In this document: one piece after another, positions 50,403 through 60,300 of the stretch
Numbering within the stretch: position 1 is the stretch's first letter
Layout of the letters: each line of letters starts with the position of its first letter
Origin: DFXE01 sp032054765
Lineage (GTDB): Bacteria > Bacteroidota > Bacteroidia > Bacteroidales > Tannerellaceae
Assembly: GCA_032054765.1 (NCBI GenBank)
Contig: DAMBSC010000013.1
Location: 1 to 64,000 of the forward strand
Direction of reading: 5' to 3'
Length of the DNA stretch: 64,000 nt
Made by a program: the position numbers and the translations under genes
Notes under the pieces: model-generated
Told to the model about the DNA's origin: nothing
The model's database searches: none
The model's input: only the letters and a program-made list of their open reading frames with translations

Positions 50403-53243
50403 TTATTTACCACATATTTCCTTAAATGAACAATAGGAACAGGCCTTTCCTGTAGGAGTTTGTATATAAGGAACGTCTATACTGAATATTTCATCCAAAC
50501 AGTTACGTAAGCTTGATTCAAAGTCAGGGATAAAACCGGTGAAGTCTTCAATTTTCTCTTTCGTTCGTCTATCTATTCGTTGAAATACACCGGCATCGAA
50601 ATCGGTTGAGAATAGTGTCCGCATATAATATATTCCCGGTTGAATCGGTTTACCTTTATATTCAGGTAGTCTGTTCAGCATCCAGCTATACATAAAGACT
50701 TGCATGACTGCTTTTGCACGATCTTTTTCTTCCAGGTTGAACAGGCTTTCTATAGAAGTGAACTCGTTAGTTCCTTTCCCGCTTTTATAATCTATAATAC
50801 GTATACTGTCTTTTACTTCATCGATTCTGTCGATAAAACCTTTCAACTGTATTTCGGTATTATCGGTTAAACGAAATACATCTTTCATCCTTTTTTCGGA
50901 TTCTATATATCGGAAAGGCGTAAGTTTACTGTCGCGTTCCAATATCTTTTCAGCGTATTTACGGATCATTTCACCGATCAGGAAATTTTGTCCCGTAAGT
51001 GGACGTACATTTTCTGTTTTAAAGAATATCTCTGCAAAGGCACGGGCAATGGTATGTGTCAGAGCCGTTTTATCTTTTCTGATTATTTTCAACAAATCAG
51101 CCGTTACCGGTTTTCCTTGTAATGGTTTATACAGATCTTCCATTACTTTATGGAGTATACTTCCAAAGACATCATTTCCGATCGTTTCATTTACCTCTTC
51201 TTCCTCTTGTATCCCCTCCACAACAGAGAAATAAAACTTTAACGGACAATCCAGGTATGTATTTACAGCACTGGCTGATATAGCCCGTTCGCCACCTTTC
51301 CGAAAAGCGGCTAACCGTTCCATGACTTTTTCTGTTTTGTATATCTGAATGGAAGCTGTTTTTGCAGACGATATATTATAGACAAGCAATTTCTCTTGTA
51401 TAGGAACTTCGTAGTGATAATTCAACTGATGGATAAAACGGCTCTTTTCTCCGGTTTGTAAGCCATTATTTCGAGTGTCATAGAGTAAAGAAATATGACT
51501 TGCCCGATAAATAAGCCGGTAGAAATGATAGGCCCATATACTGTCTTGATGTTCATAAGTGGGCAGGCCGAATCCACGCCTCAGGTTATATGGAATAAAG
51601 GAATTGGCGGCTTTTTTCTGGGGAAATATCCCTTCATTCATAGAAAGGAATATCAATCTATCAAAGTCCAAAGCACGCGTTTCAAGTACTCCCATTATTT
51701 GTAAACCGGAAAGAGGTTCTCCCCGAAAAGGAATAGTGATGGTCTCAGTAACCCTTTTCAACAAACGGAAATAAGTATCGATTGACATCTCAATTTGAGC
51801 TTCTGCCATGATATCTTTCATTCGATTTATGGTTGTGAAGTAATGAAAGATAAATTCTTGTTCAATACTGTTTTCTACTATTCTGTTCAGTTCTTCCAGC
51901 ACACGGATCAAATAACCAGAGAAGTGATCTGTTCCTTCAACCGATGAGAAAAGTATTTCTAACAAAGGTGTTTTATTAAGTTCTTCAAAACGGATATATA
52001 TCTTATTATATTCCGTAATTTCTTTTATCAGGGAAGATACCGTTTCCTGATGAACAGACAAGATATAATGATGATTCAATATGGATAATACATCCCTGTA
52101 ATAGAACATCGGAATACGATCAATATATCTTACATTCTTCTGCAATGCCAGAATATATTCCATTAAAGATGCCACAGGAGTTCTTGATAGGGGATAACCC
52201 ATTGTTACGTTGATCTTACTGATTGATTCAGGTATGGCATTCAATACAGGTATTAACAGATGTTCATCTGGTAAAACAATAGCCGTTCGCAATGTCTCCT
52301 CTTCAGTCATTTGAGCAGTATTACTAAGTTCTTCAAGAATGTGATAAACCTGTTTCGCCTGTCCGATACCCGAAGGGATACCAATCACATCAATATGTGC
52401 AGGAGGCCTTTTTTCTTCCTCCGCAAGTGGCAGGGCAGGAGGGAAGTTGCTTATATTCTGCTTAACAAAGTAAGAGGCTTTATTATCAGGATCAATTACC
52501 TTATCAGAAACATAATCCCAGTAGAAGTCAGCAATACCTCGTTTTTTCAGTTCTGTTAGAAGTTTTTCTTCAACGACAGAAAGTGCATTCAATCCTACGA
52601 AAACTATTTTTTTATATGGCAATTCTTTCTCTTCATCATTCTGGAATTGTTCAACCACCTCACGAAAGATCATTCCTTCATATCCTTTTCTTTCCTGACT
52701 GAGCGCGTTTTTCAATTCTTCATATAGCTTATATAACACTTGCCATACAGCTAGGAAGTTTTGCTGATTCGGAGTATCTCCTTTAGGATGGAAAGATGAC
52801 CAAAATGATCGTATAGCAGCAATCTGAGTGTCATTCAAAAAACTAAAATCGGTTTCTATTTCCCGCAGGTCAGTAACATTCGAGAAAAGCTTTTCGGCAT
52901 TTGCCATATATTTATCCACATCATCGAAATCGTTCAGCAACATTTCTCCCCAGTACAGGAACTCATCAAAAGTTTCAGTAGAATTACTGATCCGAATATA
53001 GATATGATATAGTGTAAACAACATACTTGTTCTATCGGCAGGTTGTTTGTCGCTTAACAGAATGAAAAGGTCGGTAATTGTAAGTATTGAAGGTGAAAAC
53101 AGAGGCTTATCCGAGATTTCAGAAAGGTATTTCTGAAAAAACAAACCGGCTCTGCGATTAGGAAAGACAAAAGCCAACCGATCTATTTCCGCTCCGTATT
53201 CCTTATAAAACAAAGAGGCTATCTGATATAAAAAAGGTTTCAT
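50403..53243 (-). CDS. AddB-like PD-(D/E)XK nuclease (Fe-S type)
   Basis: A 946-residue protein resembling AddB. The N-terminal half is an inactivated helicase-like domain starting LAFVFPNRRAGLFF, without a Walker A. The C-terminal RecB-like nuclease (about 670-946) has GFIDRID and IIDYKSGKG (catalytic Asp and Lys). Four cysteines probably bind a 4Fe-4S cluster: DCPLKFYF and CSYCSFKEIC at the end. AddB works with AddA in double-strand break repair, but no AddA/UvrD-type gene adjoins it here. The promoter box (TATCTTTG, minus) is at 53264-53271. Confidence 0.85.
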   Translation of the reverse strand: MKPFLYQIASLFYKEYGAEIDRLAFVFPNRRAGLFFQKYLSEISDKPLFSPSILTITDLFILLSDKQPADRTSMLFTLYHIYIRISNSTETFDEFLYWGEMLLNDFDDVDKYMANAEKLFSNVTDLREIETDFSFLNDTQIAAIRSFWSSFHPKGDTPNQQNFLAVWQVLYKLYEELKNALSQERKGYEGMIFREVVEQFQNDEEKELPYKKIVFVGLNALSVVEEKLLTELKKRGIADFYWDYVSDKVIDPDNKASYFVKQNISNFPPALPLAEEEKRPPAHIDVIGIPSGIGQAKQVYHILEELSNTAQMTEEETLRTAIVLPDEHLLIPVLNAIPESISKINVTMGYPLSRTPVASLMEYILALQKNVRYIDRIPMFYYRDVLSILNHHYILSVHQETVSSLIKEITEYNKIYIRFEELNKTPLLEILFSSVEGTDHFSGYLIRVLEELNRIVENSIEQEFIFHYFTTINRMKDIMAEAQIEMSIDTYFRLLKRVTETITIPFRGEPLSGLQIMGVLETRALDFDRLIFLSMNEGIFPQKKAANSFIPYNLRRGFGLPTYEHQDSIWAYHFYRLIYRASHISLLYDTRNNGLQTGEKSRFIHQLNYHYEVPIQEKLLVYNISSAKTASIQIYKTEKVMERLAAFRKGGERAISASAVNTYLDCPLKFYFSVVEGIQEEEEVNETIGNDVFGSILHKVMEDLYKPLQGKPVTADLLKIIRKDKTALTHTIARAFAEIFFKTENVRPLTGQNFLIGEMIRKYAEKILERDSKLTPFRYIESEKRMKDVFRLTDNTEIQLKGFIDRIDEVKDSIRIIDYKSGKGTNEFTSIESLFNLEEKDRAKAVMQVFMYSWMLNRLPEYKGKPIQPGIYYMRTLFSTDFDAGVFQRIDRRTKEKIEDFTGFIPDFESSLRNCLDEIFSIDVPYIQTPTGKACSYCSFKEICGK

Positions 53244-53263
53244 TTATGTGTATTGATAGGATA

Positions 53264-53271
53264 CAAAGATA
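53264..53271 (-). promoter_or_regulatory. Promoter box of AddB-like gene
   Basis: CAAAGATA reads TATCTTTG on the minus strand, 20 bp before the ATG. A second CAAAGATA copy lies at 53346-53353 in the same gap. Confidence 0.55.
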
Positions 53272-53372
53272 GTGAAAGCCGAGTGCAGAAGCAAATTGGT
53301 TTGATTATGCCGAGGCGCCTCCTATCTTCGATTATATTTGAGAAGCAAAGATAGAAAAATCTATTTTTCATT

Positions 53373-53380
53373 TACCTTTG
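53373..53380 (+). promoter_or_regulatory. Promoter box of truA
   Basis: TACCTTTG fits TAnnTTTG and ends 34 bp before the truA start. Confidence 0.6.
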
Positions 53381-53414
53381 CAGACAAACAGAATGAATTG
53401 AAATTTAATAGGAT

Positions 53415-54176
53415 TTGAAACGATACTTTATATATCTGGGCTATAACGGGAAGAATTATTGCGGTTGGCAGGTACAACCCAATGCTGTTACTGTTCAGCA
53501 AACACTAGAAGAAGCATTATCAACCATTTTGCGGCAGTCTATCTCCATAGTCGGAGCAGGCAGGACAGATACCGGTGTTCATGCACGGCAAATGGTGGCC
53601 CACTTTGATAAAGAGGAAGAAATTAATGATCTTGCTTTTCTGGCAAAGAAATTAAATAGTTTACTTTCCAAAGATATTGCCATTTATAAGATTGTGCCTG
53701 TAATTCCGCAGGCTCATGCCCGTTTCGATGCCACATCCCGTACATATCACTATTATATAACCACAACTAAAGATCCGTTTAATTATGAATTTGTTTACCG
53801 AATGTATGGTACACTTGATTTTGATGCAATGAATCAGGCATGCGGGGTTTTATATGAATATATTGATTTTACTAGTTTCAGTAAAATACACACGGATGTA
53901 AAGACAAATAATTGCCGGATATCTTATGCCGGATGGGAAAAAGAAGGGGAGACTTGGGTTTTCAAAATTACCGCCGACCGTTTCTTGCGGAATATGGTAC
54001 GTGCTATAGTGGGTACATTGTTGGAAGTAGGAAAAAGAAAGATAACAATTGAGGATTTCAGACAAATAGTTGAATCCAAAGATCGTGGAAAAGCAGGAAC
54101 CTCAGCGCCGGCACATGCCCTTTTTCTAACAGACATTACATATCCTGAAGATTTGTTCACACTATCCGGTGAATGA
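53415..54176 (+). CDS. truA: tRNA pseudouridine synthase A, TTG start
   Basis: A 253-residue enzyme making pseudouridine 38-40 in the tRNA anticodon arm. The catalytic Asp is in GAGRTDTGVHARQ (near 50); YHYYI and DFTSFSK also fit, as does RNMVRAIVGTLLEVG. The start is a TTG: it gives MKRYFIYLGYNG at the expected family N-terminus, and no in-frame ATG or GTG precedes it at a useful distance. Promoter box at 53373-53380. Confidence 0.94.
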   Translation: MKRYFIYLGYNGKNYCGWQVQPNAVTVQQTLEEALSTILRQSISIVGAGRTDTGVHARQMVAHFDKEEEINDLAFLAKKLNSLLSKDIAIYKIVPVIPQAHARFDATSRTYHYYITTTKDPFNYEFVYRMYGTLDFDAMNQACGVLYEYIDFTSFSKIHTDVKTNNCRISYAGWEKEGETWVFKITADRFLRNMVRAIVGTLLEVGKRKITIEDFRQIVESKDRGKAGTSAPAHALFLTDITYPEDLFTLSGE

Positions 54177-54192
54177 ATTAGCGGGATATTCT

Positions 54193-54200
54193 TATCTTTG
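54193..54200 (+). promoter_or_regulatory. Promoter box 7 bp before the DUF3256 gene ATG
   Basis: TATCTTTG fits TAnnTTTG, just after the truA stop and 7 bp before ATG 54208. The resulting transcript would have little or no leader. It argues that the in-frame ATG at 54169 is not the start. Confidence 0.55.
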
Positions 54201-54207
54201 GGGCAAA

Positions 54208-54849
54208 ATGAAAAAGATGAAAAGATATATATATTTATTTCTGTTTTTAGTCATTGTGTGTGGAGCAAAGGCTCAGGATATCAAAACGGTATTTATAAAT
54301 ATGCCCGATAAGTACATTCCTCAGATGGAATCCGCCTGGCGCAAAGATATTGTGGATCTGTATAGTTCAGGGAAAGAGGCTCGTTTACAAAATACGATGA
54401 GGGGTTACTCCCGAATGCTTAAATTGACAGATGATTATCTTTTACTGGAAGTTACAGAGAGAAGCACAATTGAAATGAAACTCTTGCCACTGGTCAATAA
54501 TACCTTTGTGGTATGTATGATTACAACTGTTAAAGGTCCTGTCCCTGATAGCAATATCGACTTTTATACAACTGAATGGGAGCTTCTTTCTACCACAGAT
54601 TTATTTACTCCGGTTTCTGCTGAATGGTTTATAAAAGAAGATGTCGACAAGTCACAGGATGCATATAAAGACGCTATTGCTCGTTTGGATATGGATTTGA
54701 TCCATTATGAATTGAATCCGGATAATCAAACGTTGACCGCTACTTATACAACGCCGTTGTATTTAGACGTGAAAGAACGTCAAAAGGTTCAACCCTTTTT
54801 AAAGGAATCGCCTAAAATATATACCTGGGAAAAATTTCAATTTAAATGA
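54208..54849 (+). CDS. DUF3256 family exported protein
   Basis: A 213-residue protein I assign to the Bacteroidales family DUF3256. Signal peptide 1-22 (cut near GAKAQ). The conserved opening is DIKTVFINMPDKYIPQME, followed by KDIVDLYSSGKEARLQNTM. Function unknown. I start at ATG 54208, where the signal peptide begins; the upstream ATG at 54169 overlaps truA. It overlaps the SGNH hydrolase gene by 4 bp, so the two are translationally coupled. Confidence 0.85.
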   Translation: MKKMKRYIYLFLFLVIVCGAKAQDIKTVFINMPDKYIPQMESAWRKDIVDLYSSGKEARLQNTMRGYSRMLKLTDDYLLLEVTERSTIEMKLLPLVNNTFVVCMITTVKGPVPDSNIDFYTTEWELLSTTDLFTPVSAEWFIKEDVDKSQDAYKDAIARLDMDLIHYELNPDNQTLTATYTTPLYLDVKERQKVQPFLKESPKIYTWEKFQFK

Positions 54850-55607
54850 AAAAACTAATTATTTTATTTAGCTATTTATTGTTCATTTTCTCCTTATCAG
54901 CTCAGACAGAAAATAGGTGGGTAAGCATTGTATATATCGGTAATAGCATTACCCAGGGCAGTTCTCCACAAACCGCACCGCCGGTAAAAACCAGTATTTA
55001 CCTGCAAAAACAACAGGGAATCGGGGAGGTAAAGTATTCCAATCAGGGGGTTAGTGGACACACCACTGTAGATTTTCTACCGGAAACTAATACAACTTTT
55101 CCAAAAATAAAAATAGCAGCAGATAAACTGAATGAAAATAGCTGGACAACACTTGTCTTTTCCGTAATGCTGGGAACAAATGATAGCGCTATCAAAGGCC
55201 CTAATGGCTCTCCTGTTTCAGCGGAACAGTATTATACAAATATGAAAACGATAGTAAATGAACTCTTAAAACTATATCCTGAGTGTAAGATAGTCATTCA
55301 TCGTCCGATATGGTATAGCCCCAATACATACAATTCTGCTATGTACCTGAAAGAAGGATTAATGCGTTTGGAAAGCTATTACCCGCAAATCATTTCACTG
55401 GTAGAGAGTTATGGCGCTTCTAATCCCGGCCATGTCTTTTTAGGAGACACACAAGCGTTTGATTACTTCAAGGAAAACTATCAGACCGATTTTATACCCG
55501 AAGATGGCAATGCCGGTACATTTTATCTCCATCCTAACGACTCAGGAGGGACCAAACTGGCAGAGTTTTGGGGGAAAGCAATCTATTCGGTTATCACTAC
55601 TAATTGA
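54846..55607 (+). CDS. SGNH/GDSL hydrolase, exported
   Basis: A 253-residue esterase-type hydrolase with a signal peptide (1-19, cut near SLSAQ). SGNH blocks: IGNSITQG (nucleophile Ser; GNS instead of GDS), NQGVSGHTT (Gly), MLGTNDSA (Asn) and a C-terminal YLHPNDSG (catalytic His with nearby Asp). All four catalytic positions are present. In Bacteroidota such enzymes often remove acetyl groups from glycans. It is coupled to the DUF3256 gene by a 4-bp overlap. Confidence 0.88.
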   Translation: MKKLIILFSYLLFIFSLSAQTENRWVSIVYIGNSITQGSSPQTAPPVKTSIYLQKQQGIGEVKYSNQGVSGHTTVDFLPETNTTFPKIKIAADKLNENSWTTLVFSVMLGTNDSAIKGPNGSPVSAEQYYTNMKTIVNELLKLYPECKIVIHRPIWYSPNTYNSAMYLKEGLMRLESYYPQIISLVESYGASNPGHVFLGDTQAFDYFKENYQTDFIPEDGNAGTFYLHPNDSGGTKLAEFWGKAIYSVITTN

Positions 55608-55761
55608 TTTTCAAAAAGAAAACGAATCAGGCTTTTTGTTGACATTTTTTCAGAAAATAAGATTTTCTGCTAACGCATACTTTGGACAAATATAGAATAT
55701 TTTTTGGTTCTTATCGAATATCTTCTGGTTTATTTTGAAAATTTTATCCGATTTTTCATAA

Positions 55762-55849
55762 AAACCGACCGCACGAATACAAGAAACCGACCGCATGAAA
55801 TTAGGAAATCAACCATATAAATTCCTAAAGTCGACCGGAGCAAATCAAA
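55762..55849. repeat. Array D: four 22-bp units
   Basis: Units start at 55762, 55784, 55806 and 55828 with constant 22-bp period. The first two are AAACCGACCGCA followed by CGAATAC or TGAAATT; units 3 and 4 are diverged (AAATCAACCATA, AAGTCGACCGGA). GCATGAAATTAGG in unit 2 closely matches GCATGAAATTCAG in unit 3 of array C. Palindromy is weak within units, but TTAGGAA and TTCCTAA pair between units 2 and 3. Confidence 0.75.
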
Positions 55850-56237
55850 AAAAACATCAAATTGAGCCTAAAAATAGGTTTCTTTGAGTCGTTTTTAATC
55901 TAGAATCATCAAAAAATACAACCCTTATAAAGGTGATAATATGTAGTAAATTTAATGAAAAATAGAAAATAAAGAATGCTGAATAATGAAAAAAGTATTC
56001 TATATGTCCCGTTTTATGTTCTGTCTCTTTCAAATTGAAAAAACTAAACCATTGGTTTTAACGTTTTAAATTCATCAGCCTCGTACTTAGATTCAAATAA
56101 GTGATTTTTAAAAGGGTAAATTTGACAAAAAGATATTTTGCTTATTCTGGATGAGTTCTGACAATATGCTATTTCATATATAATAATTGAAGTTGTGAAA
56201 AACTCTTTCAATTAGTGGTAAAGTCAGTTTTATCATG

Positions 56238-56245
56238 TACTTTTG
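56238..56245 (+). promoter_or_regulatory. Promoter box of Yip1 gene
   Basis: TACTTTTG fits TAnnTTTG, 21 bp before the ATG at 56267. Confidence 0.5.
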
Positions 56246-56266
56246 TATGATTAAAGAACGATTTAG

Positions 56267-56839
56267 ATGTATAAGGATTTATTTAAGTGGGTAATTGCTC
56301 TTACTACAACTCCCGGAAAAGCATGGAAAGAACTATCTGAAAAGGAAGAAAAGGGAGACGAATATCTGTCCCGTTTTGTTTTTCCGTTGATAGGACTCGT
56401 TGCCGTAGCTGCTTTTTTAGGTATATTGTTTATCCATAAAGAGTTTAATGTCGAATTAGCATTAAAATCAGCTATTAAGGTTTTGATTGCTTATTTCGGA
56501 GGCTTTTACCTGGCGTCGTATTGGTTGAATGAACTTTTGGGAAGTATGTTTGGTAAAGAAAAAGACTTAAAACTATCCCAGCGTTTTGTCGGTTATTCGT
56601 CTGCAATGATGTATGCCTTGACTGCATTACTATTGATATTTCCTGTTTCTGAGTTTTTCTTTTTACGAATCTTTATCCTTTATACGGTTTATATCGTTTG
56701 GGAAGGAGCATTGTTCTATATGCGGATAGCTGAAAAACAACGTTTGAAATTTGTGCTGATAGCCAGTGCATTGATAATAGTATTACCAATAATAATAGAA
56801 TTACTTTTATTTATGCTGATGCCGGGAATGCGGGTTTGA
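56267..56839 (+). CDS. Yip1-like integral membrane protein
   Basis: A 190-residue inner membrane protein with about five hydrophobic segments (about 36-56, 68-88, 112-132, 134-154, 160-183). The start 'MYKDLFKWVIALTTTPGKAWKEL' pattern (an amphipathic helix with P-x-x-A/W before the first membrane segment) is typical of the bacterial Yip1/DUF1282-like family. Function unknown. The smpB gene follows after a 7-bp repeat. Confidence 0.78.
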   Translation: MYKDLFKWVIALTTTPGKAWKELSEKEEKGDEYLSRFVFPLIGLVAVAAFLGILFIHKEFNVELALKSAIKVLIAYFGGFYLASYWLNELLGSMFGKEKDLKLSQRFVGYSSAMMYALTALLLIFPVSEFFFLRIFILYTVYIVWEGALFYMRIAEKQRLKFVLIASALIIVLPIIIELLLFMLMPGMRV

Positions 56840-56843
56840 TCAA

Positions 56844-56871
56844 TTGAAAGTTGAAAATTGAAAGTTGAAAA
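56844..56871. repeat. 7-bp tandem repeat ending on the smpB start codon
   Basis: Four perfect heptads (TTGAAAG, TTGAAAA, TTGAAAG, TTGAAAA) occupy 56844-56871; the last A is the A of the smpB ATG. The repeat therefore fills the position of the ribosome binding site. No opposing arm is close by. Confidence 0.85.
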
Positions 56872-57335
56872 TGAAAAAAGAAAAGGTTTCCAATAATATA
56901 CAAATCAAGAATAAGCGGGCAACATTTGATTACGAGTTGCTCGAAACGTTTACAGCCGGTATAGTCCTTACGGGTACAGAAATAAAGTCTATCCGTCTGG
57001 GAAAAGCCAGTCTGGTGGATACCTATTGCCTTGTGGAGAAAGGGGAGTTATGGGTGAAAAATATGTATATCGCAGAGTATTTCTATGGTACGTATAACAA
57101 CCATTCTGCCCGTAGAGACAGGAAACTCCTACTGAATAAGAAAGAATTGAAAAAGATTGAGGGCGAATCCAAAAATACTGGTTTTACTATTATTCCGGTA
57201 CGCTTGTTTCTCAACGACAGGGGATTGGCAAAATTAGTTATTGCCATAGCCAAAGGGAAGAAAGAATATGATAAACGCGACTCACTGAAAGAACGTGACG
57301 ATAAACGGGAAATGGATCGTGCATTTAAAAGATAA
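56871..57335 (+). CDS. smpB: SsrA-binding protein SmpB
   Basis: A 154-residue protein that binds tmRNA and helps free stalled ribosomes. Motifs NKRATFDYELLETF, GTEIKSIRLGKASLVD, HSARRDRKLLLNKKEL and the basic C-terminal tail (KKEYDKRDSLKERD) are intact. ATG 56871 is used; a TTG at 56865 lies inside the 7-bp repeat. metH follows after 18 bp. Confidence 0.96.
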   Translation: MKKEKVSNNIQIKNKRATFDYELLETFTAGIVLTGTEIKSIRLGKASLVDTYCLVEKGELWVKNMYIAEYFYGTYNNHSARRDRKLLLNKKELKKIEGESKNTGFTIIPVRLFLNDRGLAKLVIAIAKGKKEYDKRDSLKERDDKREMDRAFKR

Positions 57336-57353
57336 GAAAGAATAAGTTTAGAC

Positions 57354-60300
57354 ATGGTTAAAGATACATTCATAAAGCTTTTAAAAGAAAGAATATTAGT
57401 CCTGGACGGAGGTCTTGGTACTATGATTCAACGCTATAAACTAAAGGAAGAAGACTACAGAGGTGATCGTTTTCGTGATTTTCCTCATGATCAGAAAGGT
57501 AACAATGATCTTCTAAATCTTACACGTCCTGATGTGTTGGAAAATATACATCGGCAATACCTTGAAGCAGGTGTTGATATTTTTTCTACCAATACTTTTA
57601 ATGCCAATGCCATTTCTATGGAAGATTACGGTATGCAGGAGTATGTACGTGAAATTAACCTTGCTGCCGGACAACTGACTCGTAAAGTGGCTGATAAGTT
57701 TATGCAGGAAAATCCCGGGCGAACAGTATTTATTGCCGGTTCCATAGGGCCGACAAATAAGACTGCCTCTATGAGTCCTGATGTGAATGATCCGGCTTTT
57801 CGCGCAGTAACATATATGGATATGTACGCTAATTATGGAGAGCAGATTGAAGCATTGATAGATGGCGGAGTAGATATTCTTCTTATTGAAACTGTATTTG
57901 ATACGATGAATGCTAAGGCAGCGTTGAATGCTGCAGAAACTACTCTCAAAAAAAAGAACAAGGATTTACCTATTATGCTTTCTGTAACACTGTCAGCGCA
58001 AGGAGGACGTACATTCTCAGGACAGACATTACAGGCTTTTATGGCTTCTATACAACATTCCAATATAGTAAGTATAGGTTTGAATTGTTCATTCGGCGCG
58101 AGTGAAATGAAACCCTATCTTCAGGAACTCGCTCAAATGGCTCCTTACTATGTGAGTACCCATCCTAATGCGGGTTTGCCAAATAGTTTTGGTACTTACG
58201 ATGAAACGCCGAAAACCATGGCTGAGAGTATCAGGTCTTTTGTAGAAGAAGGTCTCGTCAATATTATCGGGGGGTGTTGTGGTACTACACCTGCACATAT
58301 AGCAGAATATCCTGAATTAATAAAAGGAAAGATTCCTCGCAAACCACAATCTAAGTCCAATAATCTTTGGCTTTCCGGATTAGAGTTATTGGAAATAAAA
58401 CCTGAAAATAACTTTGTAAATATCGGAGAACGTTGTAATGTAGCAGGTTCCCGCAAATTTCTCCGCTTGATCAAAGAAGGAAATTATGAAGAAGCTTTAA
58501 TTATTGCGCGAAAGCAGGTTGAAGACGGTGCACAAATCATTGATATCAATATGGATGATGGAATGTTGGATGCTGTAAAAGAAATGACCACTTTCCTGAA
58601 TCTTATAGCTTCAGAGCCTGATATAGCACGTGTTCCTATTATGATAGACTCTTCCAAGTGGGAAGTTATTGAAAATGGGTTGATGTGTACGCAGGGAAAG
58701 AGTGTTGTAAACTCAATAAGTCTCAAAGAAGGAGAAACTGTTTTTCTGAAAAATGCTTCACGTATAAAAGAATTGGGAGCGGCAACAGTGGTTATGGCCT
58801 TTGATGAAAAAGGGCAAGCCGATACCTTTGAACGTAAAATAGAGGTATGCGAAAGAGCCTATAATCTTTTAATTGATAAAGCCGGTTTTGCTCCTCAGGA
58901 TATAATATTTGACCCGAATGTGCTGGCCATCGCTACGGGAATGGAAGAACACAACCGGTATGGTCTTGATTTTATCCGATCCGTAGAATGGATAAAGAAA
59001 AATTTACCTTATGCTAAAGTGAGTGGGGGAGTAAGTAACCTTTCCTTCTCGTTCCGTGGAAATAATTATGTTCGTGAAGCCATGCATGCCGTTTTCCTTT
59101 ACCATGCTATTGCAAAGGGTATGGATATGGGGATTGTGAACCCTTCTACAGCAGTATTGTATGAAGATATAGAACCTAAATTTCGTGACTTGTTAGAGGA
59201 TGTAATTCTGAACAAACGCTCCGAAGCGGCAGAAGAGCTTATAACCTATGCTCAAACTCTTCAGAAAGATACCACAGAAAGTAACGATATCAGGCAGGAA
59301 CTCTGGCGAAACACTTCTTTAGAAGAAAGATTGGAATATGCTTTAATGAAAGGAAACAGCGATTTCCTTGAAGAAGATATAAGTGAGGCCCTTGATAGAT
59401 ACCCGCGTGCAGTCGATATTATTGACGGCCCGTTAATGAGTGGTATGAATAAGGTTGGTGAATTATTCGGTGCCGGAAAAATGTTCTTACCACAAGTAGT
59501 TAAAACGGCGCGTATTATGAAGAAAGCTGTAGCTTTTCTTCAACCGGCTATTGAAGCCGAAAAGTCAGTCGCCGGTTCAACAAAGGCCGGTAAGATTATT
59601 TTCGCCACTGTAAAAGGTGACGTTCATGATATTGGTAAAAATATCGTATCGATTGTCTTGTCTTGTAATAATTATGAGGTTATAGATCTTGGAGTGATGG
59701 TTCCGGCAGATGTTATTGTAAAGAAAGCGATAGAAGAAAAGCCGGATATTGTATGTTTATCAGGGCTTATAACGCCTTCCCTTGAAGAGATGGTACATGT
59801 GACAGATGAAATGAAGAAAGCCGGACTTACTATCCCTATTATGGTAGGAGGTGCGACAACGTCTAAGCTACATACAGCAGTGAAAATTGCTCCACATTAT
59901 GATTACCCTGTTATTCATGTGCTTGATGCTTCACAGAATCCGATTATTGCAGCCAAACTATTAAATCCTGATACCAGGGATGCATATATAGAAGAATTAG
60001 ACAGGGAATATGAAGAACTCAGGATTTCTCTGGATAAGAAAAATCAAGTCCTTGTATCTCTCGATGAAGCCCGAAAAAATCCGGTTAGAATAAACTGGAC
60101 AGATTATCATCCTGTAAAGCCTAATCAGGAAGGAATACAGGTGCTATCATACATTCCAATAGAAGAAATCCGACCATATATTAACTGGACATTTTTCTTT
60201 ACTGCCTGGAAATTAAGCGGACGTTTTTCTGGAATAGCAGAACTACACGGTTGTGATACTTGTCGCGCTAATTGGCTGCTTTCTTTCCCCGAAAAAGATA

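Larger units (their letters stand above)
55608..56266. other. 659-bp non-coding region with array D
   Basis: No convincing gene. Contains a region (55640-56048) homologous to the 32.3-32.8 kb gap, array D (55762-55849), possible degenerate GGTT/GAA units before it (55706-55750), and a TACTTTTG promoter box (56238-56245). The remainder is AT-rich with no further structure I can support. Confidence 0.65.

Noticed and set aside
57336..57353. Cobalamin riboswitch before metH
   Set aside because: Only 18 bp separate smpB and metH, and neither the gap nor the smpB leader (7-bp repeats) shows a B12-box.
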